Below, piece after piece: positions 33,450-44,275 of a stretch of DNA of 64,000 nucleotides. The notes under the pieces were generated by a model. It was not told where the DNA came from. It worked only from the letters and a program-made list of their open reading frames with translations, and did not search any database. Source of the DNA: Gymnothorax reevesii (Eukaryota; Chordata; Actinopteri; Anguilliformes; Muraenidae); assembly GCA_029721435.1 (NCBI GenBank), contig CM056587.1:17616667-17680666 (forward strand), written 5' to 3'. Position 1 is the stretch's first letter; each line of letters opens with the position of its first letter. Both the position numbers and the translations under genes were made by a program.

Positions 33450-34750
33450 CATCGATTCCCGCTATTCTGATCTGCAGCACATTCCAGAAAAGTTTGGTTT
33501 AAAAAATTTGGTTAATGATGGAATTTGAAATGTGTGTTTTCAGCAGGTGATTTCAATGATGATTTGGTTCAAAAGCAGAATCCAGAAAAGGCCTAGTCCT
33601 AGGTTGGTTGTACTACTGGTGACGAAACTCACTGTTAAAGAATTCTCCCTTCAATATTGAAAACAGACTATTACTGAAGACAACTGTGGATTAGCATCAC
33701 CATGGCAACGCATTGTTCATATGCGACTGGGCCATTCAGTTTTTTTTTCTCCCTTCACCTTCAGAAACTTGCCTGTATTCAATATATTGTCCACCATAAT
33801 CCATGTGAATGAATTAGACCAGCAATATCAATGTGGCAGTCTGGCCCATGACCAAGGCCCTTAATGCTGAATTGCTTCAGGGGGAATGCGCCTCTATTTT
33901 ATAAAGTTAAGCAAGTCGCTTTTGACTGACAGCTATACATTTGAAAACGAACAGTGTTCTGAAGTGTAGTCATATGCATACCACATTGCGTTAGAATGTA
34001 ATCTCCACCACTCATACTGCTGTGTGTAGAGTGGGCTTTTTGGAGTGAATTTTGTGATGTACCCTGTCAGACTCCACGTTCCCATATTCTGGTTTTACAG
34101 CTCAGGAGTGTATAGGGTTGCAAAGTGAAGAAAAGTCCTGCAGAGAGGATAATTGATCCTTCGCGGCAGTAAAGTAATGAATGAGTGAGTGAATGAATGA
34201 ATGAATGAATGAATGACAAAGTGGCTCTTGGATTATAACGGCTGTTTTGGTCACTCAGTTATCACTGCAAAATGGTTTGAAAATTGACTTTCCTTGCTCC
34301 TCTGCTGCCAAACAAACACAGCTATAATAAGGATAACAATATGATGACGATGCTTCTGCGTTTGAGTTGATTACCTCGCATTGTGCTTCCGCTCTTTTTC
34401 ATTACTGGTTTTTCATTGACTTGCTGTTCGTGTGAGAGGCTGCTGAGAAGTGATTGCTGATCCAGAGGCTCAGGAACTAATAAAAGCCTTCCTCTGTAAT
34501 CCAGCCTTGGCGATTCAGGGGATAGATCATACCTAGACCCTTAGAAAACACTGATGTCATCGGCAAGAGAGCAGGACGACAGCTTTGTTGTACCTGCCTG
34601 GCTGTAAAATGTTCAGCGTGAAATGAACTTGTACTAATGTTAGAGTTGAAATAATCACAAGATATTTTATTGTTAAAGCATCATGTTATGTTTGGGACCC
34701 TATCCCAGCTTGCATTGGGAAAGAAATGGAAATCCAGTAGGCTGCTTTTT
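33450..34750. other. No gene recognised
   Basis: An imperfect (GAAT)n microsatellite lies at 34191-34216. Otherwise nothing classified. Confidence 0.4.
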
Positions 34751-35255
34751 TTATTATTATTATTATTATTATAATACGCCTGTCTTAAGACGGGACGTAT
34801 TATGTCATCACCCCCGTCCGTCCGTCTGTTTGTTGTCTGTTAGCAATTTCTTGTCCGGGGCATAATTCCTGAGCTGCTTGAGCTACATTCGTGATACTTC
34901 ACATACACGTGCACCATCACTAGGCGCTGTGTCGCGCACCATGATTTCGTTCACCCGGTCAAGGTCAAGGTCACTGGCAAAGGTCAAAGGTCACATGGGG
35001 CCCAGATGGGGCTTGTCCGGAGCATAACTTCTCAACCGCTTCAGATACATCCATGATATTTCACACACACGTGTACCATCACTGAGCGGAGTGTCGCGTA
35101 CCATGTTTACGGCCCTCCCTCCAAGGTCAAGGTCACGGACAAAGGTCAAAGCTCTCATGGGGCTGTTGTCTGTTGAATATTGGTATCATGTTGTCTGTCC
35201 ACTTCCTGATCCATGTTCATGACGGGCGTATTATGCACCGTTGGCGGTGCTCTTC
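34750..35255. repeat. Repeat of two 157-bp units with GGTCA motifs, inverted ends
   Basis: A (TTA)n stretch ends near 34772; AATACGCCTGTCTTAAGACG starts the element and GACGGGCGTATTATG (35222-35236) is its inverted partner. Inside, CTTGTCCGGxGCATAA begins at about 34851 and about 35009, and each unit ends with TCAAGGTCAAGGTCAC then AAAGGTCAAAG. No coding sequence. The class is unknown. Confidence 0.65.
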
Positions 35256-35784
35256 TTCTTAAACCTTTATTTTACCAGGGAAATGGATGCCCGAGAGAAA
35301 TTCTGGATAGAACAGTTGAAAGGGAGGGACAGAGAGAAACAGGAATGAAGCCCCTGGAGCAGTTTTCCTGCATGTTTGTCTCCCTCTTTTTTTTTCAGGT
35401 GTTCAGACCTGCATGCGGTATTTACAAATGTTGCTCTCTGGGAATACTGATTAAGCTCATTCATGTGTCGGTCATTAATTAGTCTCATTTTCAAATGTTA
35501 AACATCGCTCCAGGCGGGAGCAAAGGGTGCTCGAGTCAGTGCATACAGCTGCTGCTTTGGCTCAATGGTTCAGTTTTATGTGCTGCCGTGTCTGTGGCTT
35601 AACCCGCAAAATCCCCTCAGAGCGCGGGCTTCTCGATTTAGGAAGAACAGTCCAACCTGTGACACCTGATCCCGACAGCTAACATCTCCCGTGCATCTCA
35701 TCTGACACTTTCGAGACTTCAAAAGGAACAGTCAGAGGTATCCTATCTTTTGTTGTCTTCGCAGGCTACGAATAGGGGCTACAG
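35256..35784. other. No gene recognised
   Basis: TTAAACCTTTATTTTACCAG at 35260 is a word often found at the edge of fish LINE 3' ends on the minus strand, but nothing further supports it. Confidence 0.3.
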
Positions 35785-35905
35785 GAAATTCATCCAGTCA
35801 TTATCTAACCAGCTAATTTAGGGTCACAGGGGAGCCCTGCCTATCATACGAAGGGTGAGAGACAGGAACACTCTTTACAGGACCCCAGTCTATCACAGGG
35901 ATGGC
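35785..35905 (-). repeat. Common fish SINE/LINE tail fragment (minus)
   Basis: TTCATCCAGTCATTATCTAA, GGGTCACAGGGGAGCC and CCAGTCTATCACAGGGATGG are the complement of the same repeat tail that appears at 36515-36735. Confidence 0.6.
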
Positions 35906-36514
35906 TAAAGGATCGGCAGGGAGTAGATGTTTTTGCTGTATTTGTGTTCAGTCAACCTGCCCAGAAACGTAATATTTAAAGATTAATCAACAGTCACCTT
36001 GATGCCATTTCTTGGTTCTCATGAATACAGGATCATCTGGGAGGCAGACATTGTTTGTGTCCCAAACGCCGACAACCTTTGGGACACACTTTAAGATCTG
36101 AGTTTCAGTATGGAATTGCCACGACCGTTATTCATCAATTACAGTTGCTTCGCGGCAATGTATGGAAACTGGAACGCAAGTAACTGAATGTTCTCAGAAT
36201 GTGAGTCATCTTTATTATTTCACATTCTATAAGCTTACATCATCCCACAGGAACATATTATTCCATGTATGCACAGGCATACTGTATTTCAGTCTGCCAG
36301 CACCTGGTCCCTAAAAAAATGGTTCTGAGGGCCAGATAATTTTCCAAAGTCCCTTGACTGGGAATCCAGGTGTGAAAACAATCTAGCCAATCAGGGACAT
36401 TAAATTTTATGCTAATTACCTGTGAAATAAAAGCGGACAAGGTACTGTTGTTGTTTTTGTAGCCTTACAGCAGGAAGATTGATTGATTGAATCATGTCTG
36501 CCTTTCTGCAAGGA

Positions 36515-36735
36515 TTTTTCTGGGTGCTCGGATTTCCTCACACAGTCCTCAAACGTGCACTGGAGACGCAAAATTGCCCATGGGTTTGAGTGAGTGAGTG
36601 TGTCTGTGTGTCCCACGATGGATTGGGCTACTATCAGAATTGCATTCCTGCTTCTAAACCTCGGATGCTGGGAGAAGATTCAGGCCCCCGTGACCTTGAC
36701 TGGGAAATATGGGCAGAGAGAAATAAGGGGCAGAT
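36515..36735 (+). repeat. Common fish SINE/LINE tail fragment (plus)
   Basis: TGCTCGGATTTCCTCACACA, AAATTGCCCATGGGTTTGAG, a short GT stretch, then CACGATGGATTGGGCTAC and CCCCGTGACCTTGACTG-like words occur in the order of this very common teleost repeat. The 3' part is degenerate. Confidence 0.65.
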
Positions 36736-38279
36736 TTGTATTCAGGGCCGGTGTATGACCGTCGTTGGAGGGATATATTGCTGAATTAAATCGGAGTGCT
36801 AGGGTGAGAAAGCACATAGTAGGGTAACAGTGGCTTGTTCTTTCATTTTTGGTTTATTCAGGGAGGGTCCACTTTTTAAGGACATTCTGGGAGAAATGGC
36901 ACAATGTGAAGCTCTCGTTTTTGGTTTAAGGGTTGAAAAACAAATTTATTCCCAACTCCATCCCTCTAGATGCAGTTCAGAATCCCAGTGTGGCCACTGA
37001 CACCTTGCAGTCAACTGCGTGGTTGTTTATCGAATGCCCTTCCCCTACTCTACCATACCACCTTCTGTACGCGGTATTAGAGCCACTTGTGTGCTTATCA
37101 GTGCATATCACTCTACCCTGATCTCGAATTTGAATTTGTTTAATTTATTTTAGAAGGTAATAAAACCCTAAGTTTAATTACTGCCACATATATGGCTTGC
37201 TAGAAAATGTAAGAAAGGAGGTGGTGGCCCAGCTAAAAGGAGAGACCGTGAGAAACCCTTCTCCCTACTCCCCAGTGTGCGAATGGAGACACTGTCTCGT
37301 AGGAGCAGCTGTTTTGGAATGAGACACTAAACTGATTTCCTCTCTGGAAGTTAAAAGTTTGAGGGTTGGGGAGTAAAAATTCCTCTTTGTTGTTGTCAGG
37401 GTGTGGAATATATAAGTAGAGACATCTATATGGTCAAAGAGTGATCCAAACTTAACAAAGAGTGCAGGAGACATCTTTCTGTGAAGTTCATGGAACTCTG
37501 TGATTCAATCTATCCAAATTCCCTCCCCGTTGCAGTAAAAATATAATTTGCCTTGCCATTACATGCCTATTGTTGTTTTTTCTAATCCAGTTATTACAAA
37601 GTAATATGTTTTAATGGCAAAATTGTGTTTTGGCTGCTCATTATGACCGCAGTCGTAATTACTGTTCCATATAATACATAGCCAAAATGAAATTAACCAG
37701 TAAGTCAAAGATACTCAGATTATTTACTTCAATGGCCTAATTCCACAGTAGCTTACTCTTCCAGGGCTATCTTGACAGTTCACAATATTCCACAATAAGG
37801 TGCAATACACTATGTTCCACCGAGAACCAAGTGATTTTACTCAACCAACTGTGTAAAATGCAATACTATTCTTATCTATTAAAAATACCTGCTAACTTTC
37901 CTTAGTATGAATCACAAAGTAAAATTTTTCATTAAAATAATGTCCACAAATTTAAGACAAGCAAAAACAAACAAAAAAGTGCAACGTAAATTATGCGTAC
38001 CCATCTGAGATTTGTTTCAAAATATGAAATAAATGTTGGAAACGAATTGTTAAGAACATGCAAAAAGAGTCATTATATATATTATGTTCTTGGTCAGACC
38101 GCCGCCGCTGCCGCGCCGCCCTACGTGTTAACGTGATAACTTCAATAATATTTCAATTTGAAATTTCATGTAGTGCATATAAGTAAGTATCATTAAGAGG
38201 AAGAACTGACTCGATTTTGGACTATTTACAATTTCTAGATTGGTCACCAGGGGCCAAAAACTGAAAAATAACTGTTTTT
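36736..38279. other. No gene recognised
   Basis: AT-rich. A GC-rich patch CCGCCGCCGCTGCCGCGCCGCC lies at about 38099-38120, probably the edge of the repeat that follows. Confidence 0.35.
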
Positions 38280-38660
38280 ATCATATCTCTGGAAATATTT
38301 GTCCGATTGACCTCAAATCACATGCAAATGAAAGGTCATGACCTGAGGATGTGTCTCACGATGACATTATACCTGTTTGGTTTAAAATTTTGACACAAGG
38401 TGGAGCTTTGTCAAATAAAATTCACCATTTTTGCCATATCTTTGGAACCATTTGTCCAATTGACATGAAACTATGCTGCAAGGTCATGACCTCACAACGT
38501 GTCACATGATGACATCATACCTGTATGGTTCAATATTTTTCCACCAGGTGGAGCTTTGTCATTTTTTTTGTCAAATTTCTATTTTGGCCATATCTTCAGA
38601 ACCATTTGTCCGATTGACCTGAAATTAAGTTCAAATGAAAGGTCATGACCTGAGGGGCTT
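38280..38660. repeat. Three tandem units of about 154 bp
   Basis: TTTGTCCGATTGACCT or close variants begin at about 38299, 38452 and 38606. Each unit also has ATATCTxxxGAACCATTTG upstream and AAGGTCATGACCT downstream, and the first two end with AGGTGGAGCTTTGTCA. Non-coding. Confidence 0.7.
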
Positions 38661-38672
38661 TATATTGTTTAT

Positions 38673-38818
38673 TAAAGGAATAAGTCCCGAGAAGCAGTGA
38701 TTTTATAACAGCGGAGGGGCGTTCTAAGGCACGACGCGCAGCGGAGTGCCTTAGTGCTCCTCCGCCGTCATAAAATCTCTGTAACCCAGTGCTTCGAGGG
38801 GCTTATTCCTTTTATAAA
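38673..38818. mobile_element. Palindromic MITE, about 145 bp
   Basis: AAAGGAATAAGTCCCGAGAA and the complement of CTTCGAGGGGCTTATTCCTTT pair. The arms continue through CAGCGGAGGxGCG and TAAGGCAC. The loop is about 15 bases, so a stable hairpin is expected. Confidence 0.75.
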
Positions 38819-39275
38819 ACGGTTACCCTACATATAGCCCATTAAATAAACACACAAGAAAAAAAATCAACAATTTATCGGTAATAATGCAACAATAAAA
38901 TTGAGAACTACTTCCACTAAGCAATTAAGAGTGGACAGAATGGTTGGCCATAACACCGATGCTAAGATTGCTTATTCATCTAGCGCCATTATCATGTCAC
39001 ATCAGGCTATTTGGGCTCGCTAATGCAGATATACTATGAAAGGAGGCTAGTTTGAATGTCTCCTTCGGTCTCCCAAAGACCCCGTTAAAATTTTTGCGTT
39101 TGTGTCGGTTTCCGAGTTTCATTGTTCTCAACTTGCGCCGATCGGCCAAATCATTACAACCAGCAGCGAGAGTAGGAAACGATTGACTTTTGTCCTCCAC
39201 ACTTGCCGGTGTCCCGGAAAATATGTTGAATTGTGCATTAGTTTGCTAGCCAGCTTGTCAACTAGCTAGCGTTCA
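38819..39275. other. Unclassified, start repeated at 39712
   Basis: The first 60 bases (GTTACCCTACATATAGCCCA and AAATAAACACACAAGAAAAA) recur at about 39711-39770, on the other side of the retroposon. No gene. Confidence 0.45.
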
Positions 39276-39710
39276 CTACAATGGATGACCATGAGCGCTG
39301 GCTGCTGCTGTCCTGCTGTCCTGATCCGATCCGGTCCGGCACTGGTCCAGTCCTGCACCATCCTCGACTTGCCACTTTCTGAAGCTACCGTTGCCACTGT
39401 TTAGATGGACTTAAATGGAACTCTTCTGTCGTTTCACTCCATTTTACTTTTTTGTTCTTAATTAGCCAGCCCGCGGAGGATGGGCTCCCCCACTATGGCC
39501 AGGTTCCTCCTGAGATTTCTTCCCTCTGGGGAGTTTTTTCTCACCACTGTTGGAGGATTTTTCTCCCTACTGGGAGTTTTTTGCCTCATTTGCTGTAGTG
39601 GGGAATAGGCTGGGCACTGCCTTTTTATTTCTTTAAACTCTCACTGTAAAGCGTCTTTGTGACAGTCTCTGTGAAAAGCGCAATACAAAATAAATTGAAT
39701 TGAATTGAAT
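39276..39710 (+). mobile_element. Retroposon with (TTGAA)n tail
   Basis: The 3' half has the order common in fish genomes: GGCTCCCCCACTATGGCCAG, TCCTCCTGAGATTTCTTCC, GGGAGTTTTTTGCC, AGCGTCTTTGTGACAG, AAAAGCGCAATACAAAATAA, ending in repeated TTGAA (about 39690-39710). The 5' limit is approximate. It has no coding capacity. Confidence 0.65.
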
Positions 39711-40085
39711 AGTTACCCTACACACAGCCCATAAAATAAACACACAAGAAAAAGTCAACAATTTTTAGGCTGCTGAAATAACAACTTAGCAACATAGCTT
39801 GCAACACAAAAGTGATATTGAACGTTGTAATGCAATAGCTAGCTAGGTAGATAGCCAACTGGTTATCTGGTTAAAAGGCTAAACTTCGCGGAGACTGAAA
39901 TAGCGAGCTTAAAGTCTTGAAACAAACGTAACCTAAAGAGTCAGCTGAGCGCAGAGCAGTTCGTTGCGCGCAGGGATATTTTGTGCTGCGGCCTGCCGCA
40001 GTGGGTTACAGTAATTTTATACCGGCATGGAACGCGGCTCAGGCAATCACATTTAAGGATGGGAAGCACCCGTTTTATAAATATT
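39711..40085. other. Edge of a composite foldback region
   Basis: Begins as a second copy of the 38823 sequence and ends with CCCGTTTTATAAAT, an inverted match to ATAAAACGG at about 38815. The region 38815-40080 may therefore be one DNA element that later took up the retroposon. Confidence 0.4.
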
Positions 40086-40235
40086 ATATATATGTAAGGG
40101 ATAATTGACGAGAAGGTGTGCATTCCACGGTTTTAATGCACGACGAGGAGGCAAATAACCACCCGACGCGAAGCGAGAAGTGCATTCAAACCGTGGAATG
40201 CTCACCTTCGAGTTAATTATACCGCTTATACCATG
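40086..40235. mobile_element. Palindromic MITE, about 150 bp
   Basis: The arms GATAATTGACGAGAAGGTG and the complement of CACCTTCGAGTTAATTATAC pair and continue through GCATTCCACGGTTT. CGAAGCGAGAAGTGCATTC lies near the loop. A matching fragment (TTCCACGGTTTTAATGCATA) recurs at about 40943, so 40086-41013 may be a longer element. Confidence 0.65.
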
Positions 40236-41098
40236 GTCAATTGCCAGCAATATAAACTCGCTGCATTGAGAAATTTTTGGTAAAAGTTTTGCATTTACAC
40301 TAAAAAAAAAAAACAAAAAAAAAACGAGCTGGTAATCATTAAACAGGCGCCGCGCCGTCTCATACCCAATAGTCTACTATAGGCCAAGTTAAATTGAACC
40401 AGCTATCTTAGTTCATCTTACGTTCATGGAGAAAGAATTTTTTGCACACGCTTACATCGTTTACGTTTACCAGCTGATTTGATAACGCATTCCAGCTGAA
40501 ATGGAGATTATTCATAACGCAACATTATGTGCGATTATGCAGACTGTGGCTAACTTGCTACCCACAATTTCAATGAACTTATGACGGTTTCCGCAGTCAG
40601 CGAGCTGAAGTCTGCTGGCATAGCGCGTAGCTAGCGAACTGTCAGCAGTTGAAGTGGACACGTTAGCTTCCTTTGTAACCGTACACAATTACAATCATTT
40701 AATGAATAAAGCCTGATTGCTTCGCTCTCATAATATTTCCGGTCATTATTGCTTGAGTACCTATAGTGAACCGCCTGACATGACGCAAGTTATGTGACGC
40801 CGCTAAATTTACTGGAGATAAATGAGCAGCTAGGTTATTGTTGTACCTAGCCGAATACCAGGTCTAATGTTGCTACGGTTACAAGTTGGCTTGTGGATGA
40901 ATTTCGAATGGTGAAACGACCATAGCCGAACTACCTGTGCGGTTCCACGGTTTTAATGCATACCTGCCAGCCAATCAGAAAGAAGTATTCACTCAGACCA
41001 TGGTATATATATATATAGGTCTATTCGAGGATCGGGGAATTGGAGGATTGGGGACGTTGGGGGATATACCCCAAGCCGTCGCCTCCGACGGCATAAGC
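40236..41098. other. Unclassified, possibly inner part of a foldback element
   Basis: No gene seen. The A-rich run at 40301-40323 is simple sequence. The right part (40940-41013) repeats the hairpin motif and ends in ACCATGGTATATATATATAT, echoing TACCATGG at 40230. Confidence 0.4.
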
Positions 41099-41456
41099 CT
41101 AGTTCCATATGTTGCTCAATTTCATAGTTAGAGTTTCATTTCGATTTAACAGTTTCACTTCGCTTTGGTGGTTTGAGGTTTTTTTGGCTGGGGTTAAAGA
41201 TGGGACCACACTACGCACTGCTGCCTCTACTTGCATAGGCCGTATCTGTGAAATTACAACAAAAGGAGAGGGCACCCAGTGGGGTGCCAACTTGTCCCAA
41301 GCTCTGCGCCTGAAATTTCTAATCAGTACTCTCTCTCCCGGCAATAGCGGTATGGCCCATGTCTTTTTGTCATAACGAGTCAGAGCTGTCTGGTCTTTAG
41401 TAGGCACTACCACTGCATACCTAGAAAACAGATCAGTCATAACAAGAATATACTGG
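41099..41456 (-). pseudogene. Ty3/Gypsy integrase fragment
   Basis: On the minus strand the frame reads YILVMTDLFSRYAVVVPTKD, the start of an rve integrase core. After DQTA it jumps to YDKKTWAIPLLPGERVLI and RRRAWDKLAPHWVPSPFVV, the C-terminal region that precedes the end of pol. An in-frame deletion has removed most of the catalytic core (about 150 or more residues), including its remaining acidic residues. The upstream side stops at the L1 insertion (41457). It belongs to the same element as the RT fragment at 44280-44885. Confidence 0.8.
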
Positions 41457-41674
41457 TAGGGGGGTCACGTGATGACTGCTTTGGAGACGGTCGACTTTGA
41501 GGGAGCTCTGAAGGCATCCAAAACATATTCATCATTTTCTCGTAAGATGGGCTATTTTTCTTCAATTCACTTTCTCTTGAACATTTCTGGACAAAGCAAC
41601 AGCAGACAAGACCAAAAGCTCCACCAAACCGCGGCAGCATACCACCGACAGTACAGCTACACCGTTAGCCTAAC

Positions 41675-42446
41675 ATGGCGGCGAGCAATAAGACGATGAC
41701 AACGAGACGGAGCTGGAACCTGGGCTCGCTAAAGTGCTGGAATGAAGGAAAAATAAGTTAATGATGGCTATTAATGACAAACTTGATCCTCTGGCTAAAA
41801 CTATCCTGTTGCACACCAGCAAATTAAAGAGAGCAAGTGACCGACTAGATAAGGTAGAAGCTAGGATGCTCCAGGTAGAAACGGCTACCGAGCCCCAAGA
41901 TGCTAAAATATTAGCCCTTGAGAAGAATGTCGAATCCCTCACAGACCACATAGATGAGCTTGAAAATAGAGGCCGACGAAAGAACATACAGATTTTTAAC
42001 ATCCCAGAGAACACTCAGGGGAGGAATGCTTTGGAATTTTTCGAGCATTGTCTTCCAGAGTTTCTCGGCTTGGAGACCAAGGGAGACCACATTAAGTTGG
42101 AAAGGGCTCACCAACCCTAAGCCCGGCAACGATTAACGCCCTCGCACAGTCATTATCAGATTCCACACGTTCCCTGACTAGCAGAAGGTGACGGGAGCTG
42201 TGAGATGCAAGGCGGGCAACGGCAATATTATTTTGGAGGGCAAGAAGATTTCTTTCTACACAACGACCTGTCCACTGCAGTGCTTCGGAAAAGAAAGTTC
42301 ATGGAAGCTAAACACCGTCTCAGAGATCTCGGAGCAGAGTATTCCATGCTCTTCACCGCAAGGTGTCATTTAATGATACAAAGAAAACTTTTCTCTCTCC
42401 ATCTGAAACGCTGTCTTTTGCAGTCAGCTCAGCGGGGAAGGACTGA
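41675..42446 (+). pseudogene. L1-like ORF1, broken
   Basis: It begins MAASNKT at 41675 and shifts frame early. The main block 41761-42120 has a coiled coil (DKLDPLAKTILLHTSKLKRA and RLDKVEARMLQVET) followed by DELENRGRRKNIQIFNIPEN, the L1 ORF1 RRM signature. After a stop near 42118 the C-terminal domain is readable in other frames (LHNDLSTAVLRKRKFMEAK and LRDLGAEYSMLFTA). It closes with TKKTFLSPSETLSFAVSSA before the stop at 42444-42446. The family's product is an RNA-binding trimer. At least three frameshifts or stops make this copy non-functional. Confidence 0.75.
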
Positions 42447-43088
42447 AGACGGTTGCACCGACAGCGGAGCTTGGCTTGGACAGTGGATTAGAGGATCGTT
42501 CATACTGGTGAGCATTCTTTGTCATAATATAGTTGATTGAATGTTTATTTGTAAAATAATTAATCTGCTGATTTGTTATCTGTAGCTACTCAGATGTTTG
42601 TTCAGGAGCCTTTATATCACATTTAAAGCCTGCTTTGCGTAGTTCTGAATATAATGTTTCAAGCGTGTCAATTTTTGTGGATGCCTCAGGGGCTCCCCGT
42701 CAACTGAGTTATGTCACTTGCTTTGACATAACTCATTGTTTGTGCACTGACTATGGGAGCATTAGTTTGCACCGATTTTCAGTTTACTTTCTCTAAATAT
42801 GTGAAACATACTGAACCTCCTGCAGGTGCCCCACAGAATAGCGATCCCCACGTGAACTGGGGAGGGACCCCCAAATCATTTAATTTCTTTCTTACTACTC
42901 ATTGTGCCTTATTGTTTCAGCTTTATATTCCTATTTGTGTTTTATGCTTGGTATTGGCCTGTCATATGTATAACATCATGTTAATGCAGTTTTTTTATTT
43001 TTTAAAATTCGCCATGAGGAAGGATTCAATGGTACAAATGATACATAGAACTGTATCCTTATTTATACTTATCTCTTAATCCCTATTT
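42447..43088 (+). other. Inter-ORF spacer of the L1-like element
   Basis: About 640 bp between ORF1 and ORF2 without recognised domains. The 108-codon frame at 42753-43079 is hydrophobic and looks fortuitous. GACATAACTCA occurs close to its complement at 42700-42740, a small hairpin. Confidence 0.5.
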
Positions 43089-44272
43089 ATGCTGATGTCA
43101 TCAAATAAGATACAATTTTGTTCCTGGAATGCAAGAGGCTTACGTGGAAAAGTCAAACAGAGAAAAGTATTTTCTGTATTAAAAAGGAGAGAGTGGATGT
43201 GGCCTTATTACAATCACACCAAGTGGACACAGGACACCTTAAACTTGTGCACAGCTAGGTTGATCAAGCTTATTCTTCCTCTTTTTCAACTAGCGGCAGA
43301 GGAGTAGTCATACTTATTAATAGAAATCTGCCATTCCAATTGAAGACTTGTGTCAAGGGTAAATATGGAAGATTTGTGATTATCAAAGGCATCTTATGGG
43401 CTGAAGAAATAACAGTTATGTATCTCTATTGTCCACCAAGTTACTTCCCAGACTTTTTAGTAAAAGCCTTTTCGGAATTTGCAGAATTATCTTCAACAGC
43501 GGCTTTAGTAGGAGGAGATTTTAACTGTTTACTCAATCCTATAATTGATAGACATCCCTCTATAAACTCACCTCTGACAAATCAGGCTAACACTCTCTCA
43601 GTAATACTTGGGGAGATGAATTTAGTTGATGCATGGCGAACCTTCCATCCATCTGATAAAGGGTTCACCTTTTACTCTCCTCCTCACAAATGTCACACTC
43701 GGATAGACTACTTTTTTATACCAAAGTCATGGGTGCAGCACGTGTTGTCCTGTGAGATTGGTAATACAGTTGTTAGTGACCATGCAATTTTACTCTTGGA
43801 CTTTGCTATCAGTGGAGACTCTGCAAAAAGTAGAAGTTGGATATTTGATACATTTCTTTTGAAAGTTGAGAAATTTACATCTTATCTGATGAGTGAATGT
43901 AAGATATTTCTTTATATTAACTGTCAATCTACTGACAACCCATCCTTATTGTGGGAGACATCAAAAGCATTTATCAGGGGGTTGATTATTAGTTACTCGA
44001 CCTCAAAAAAACGTAAACAGCTGGAACAACAGCTAAAACTTGAGAAAGAACTAGAGGATATTAAAAGAGTACTTAGTTCATCATCTGACTTTTCACTGAC
44101 ACAAAGGAAGTGTGCAGCACAGGCTGCTTTAGACTCTGTTTACACAACAGGCCAAGTGCAAATCTCTTTTCAAAACAAAGGATGTATGAACATGGTAATA
44201 AGCCCAGTAAATATCTATCCCGCCTAACCGAAATCAAAACAGACCCCCAAATAATTGTCTCAATTCTAGATC
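43089..44272 (+). pseudogene. L1-like ORF2, endonuclease part only
   Basis: ATG 43089 leads into IQFCSWNARGLRGKVKQRK, the first APE-endonuclease block. After a frameshift near 43190 the frame resumes before 43320 (RGVVILINRN). From 43340 the nuclease continues cleanly: TVMYLYCPPSYFPDF, ALVGGDFNCLLNP, the RIDYFFIP block and VVSDHAILL. These supply the catalytic Asn, Asp and His residues expected of APE nucleases. The linker follows (ALDSVYTTGQ), then a shift near 44150 and YEHGNKPSKYLSRLTEIKTD. The coding sequence ends abruptly at about 44270, so the reverse transcriptase is missing. Confidence 0.8.
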
Positions 44273-44275
44273 TAG

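Larger units (their letters stand above)
41457..44275 (+). mobile_element. L1/Tx1-like LINE, 5' complete, 3' half deleted, inside Gypsy pol
   Basis: It starts at GGGGGGTCACGTGATGAC, a 5' end of the kind seen in fish L1-like elements, directly after Gypsy integrase codons. ORF1 (about 41675-42446) and the nuclease part of ORF2 (43089 to about 44270) are present. The sequence then stops before any reverse-transcriptase motif and passes into Gypsy RT. There is no poly-A tail and no duplication. Confidence 0.8.

Noticed and set aside
41670..42014. Minus-strand frame of 114 codons, Ser-rich
   Set aside because: Shadow of the L1 ORF1 coiled-coil coding strand.
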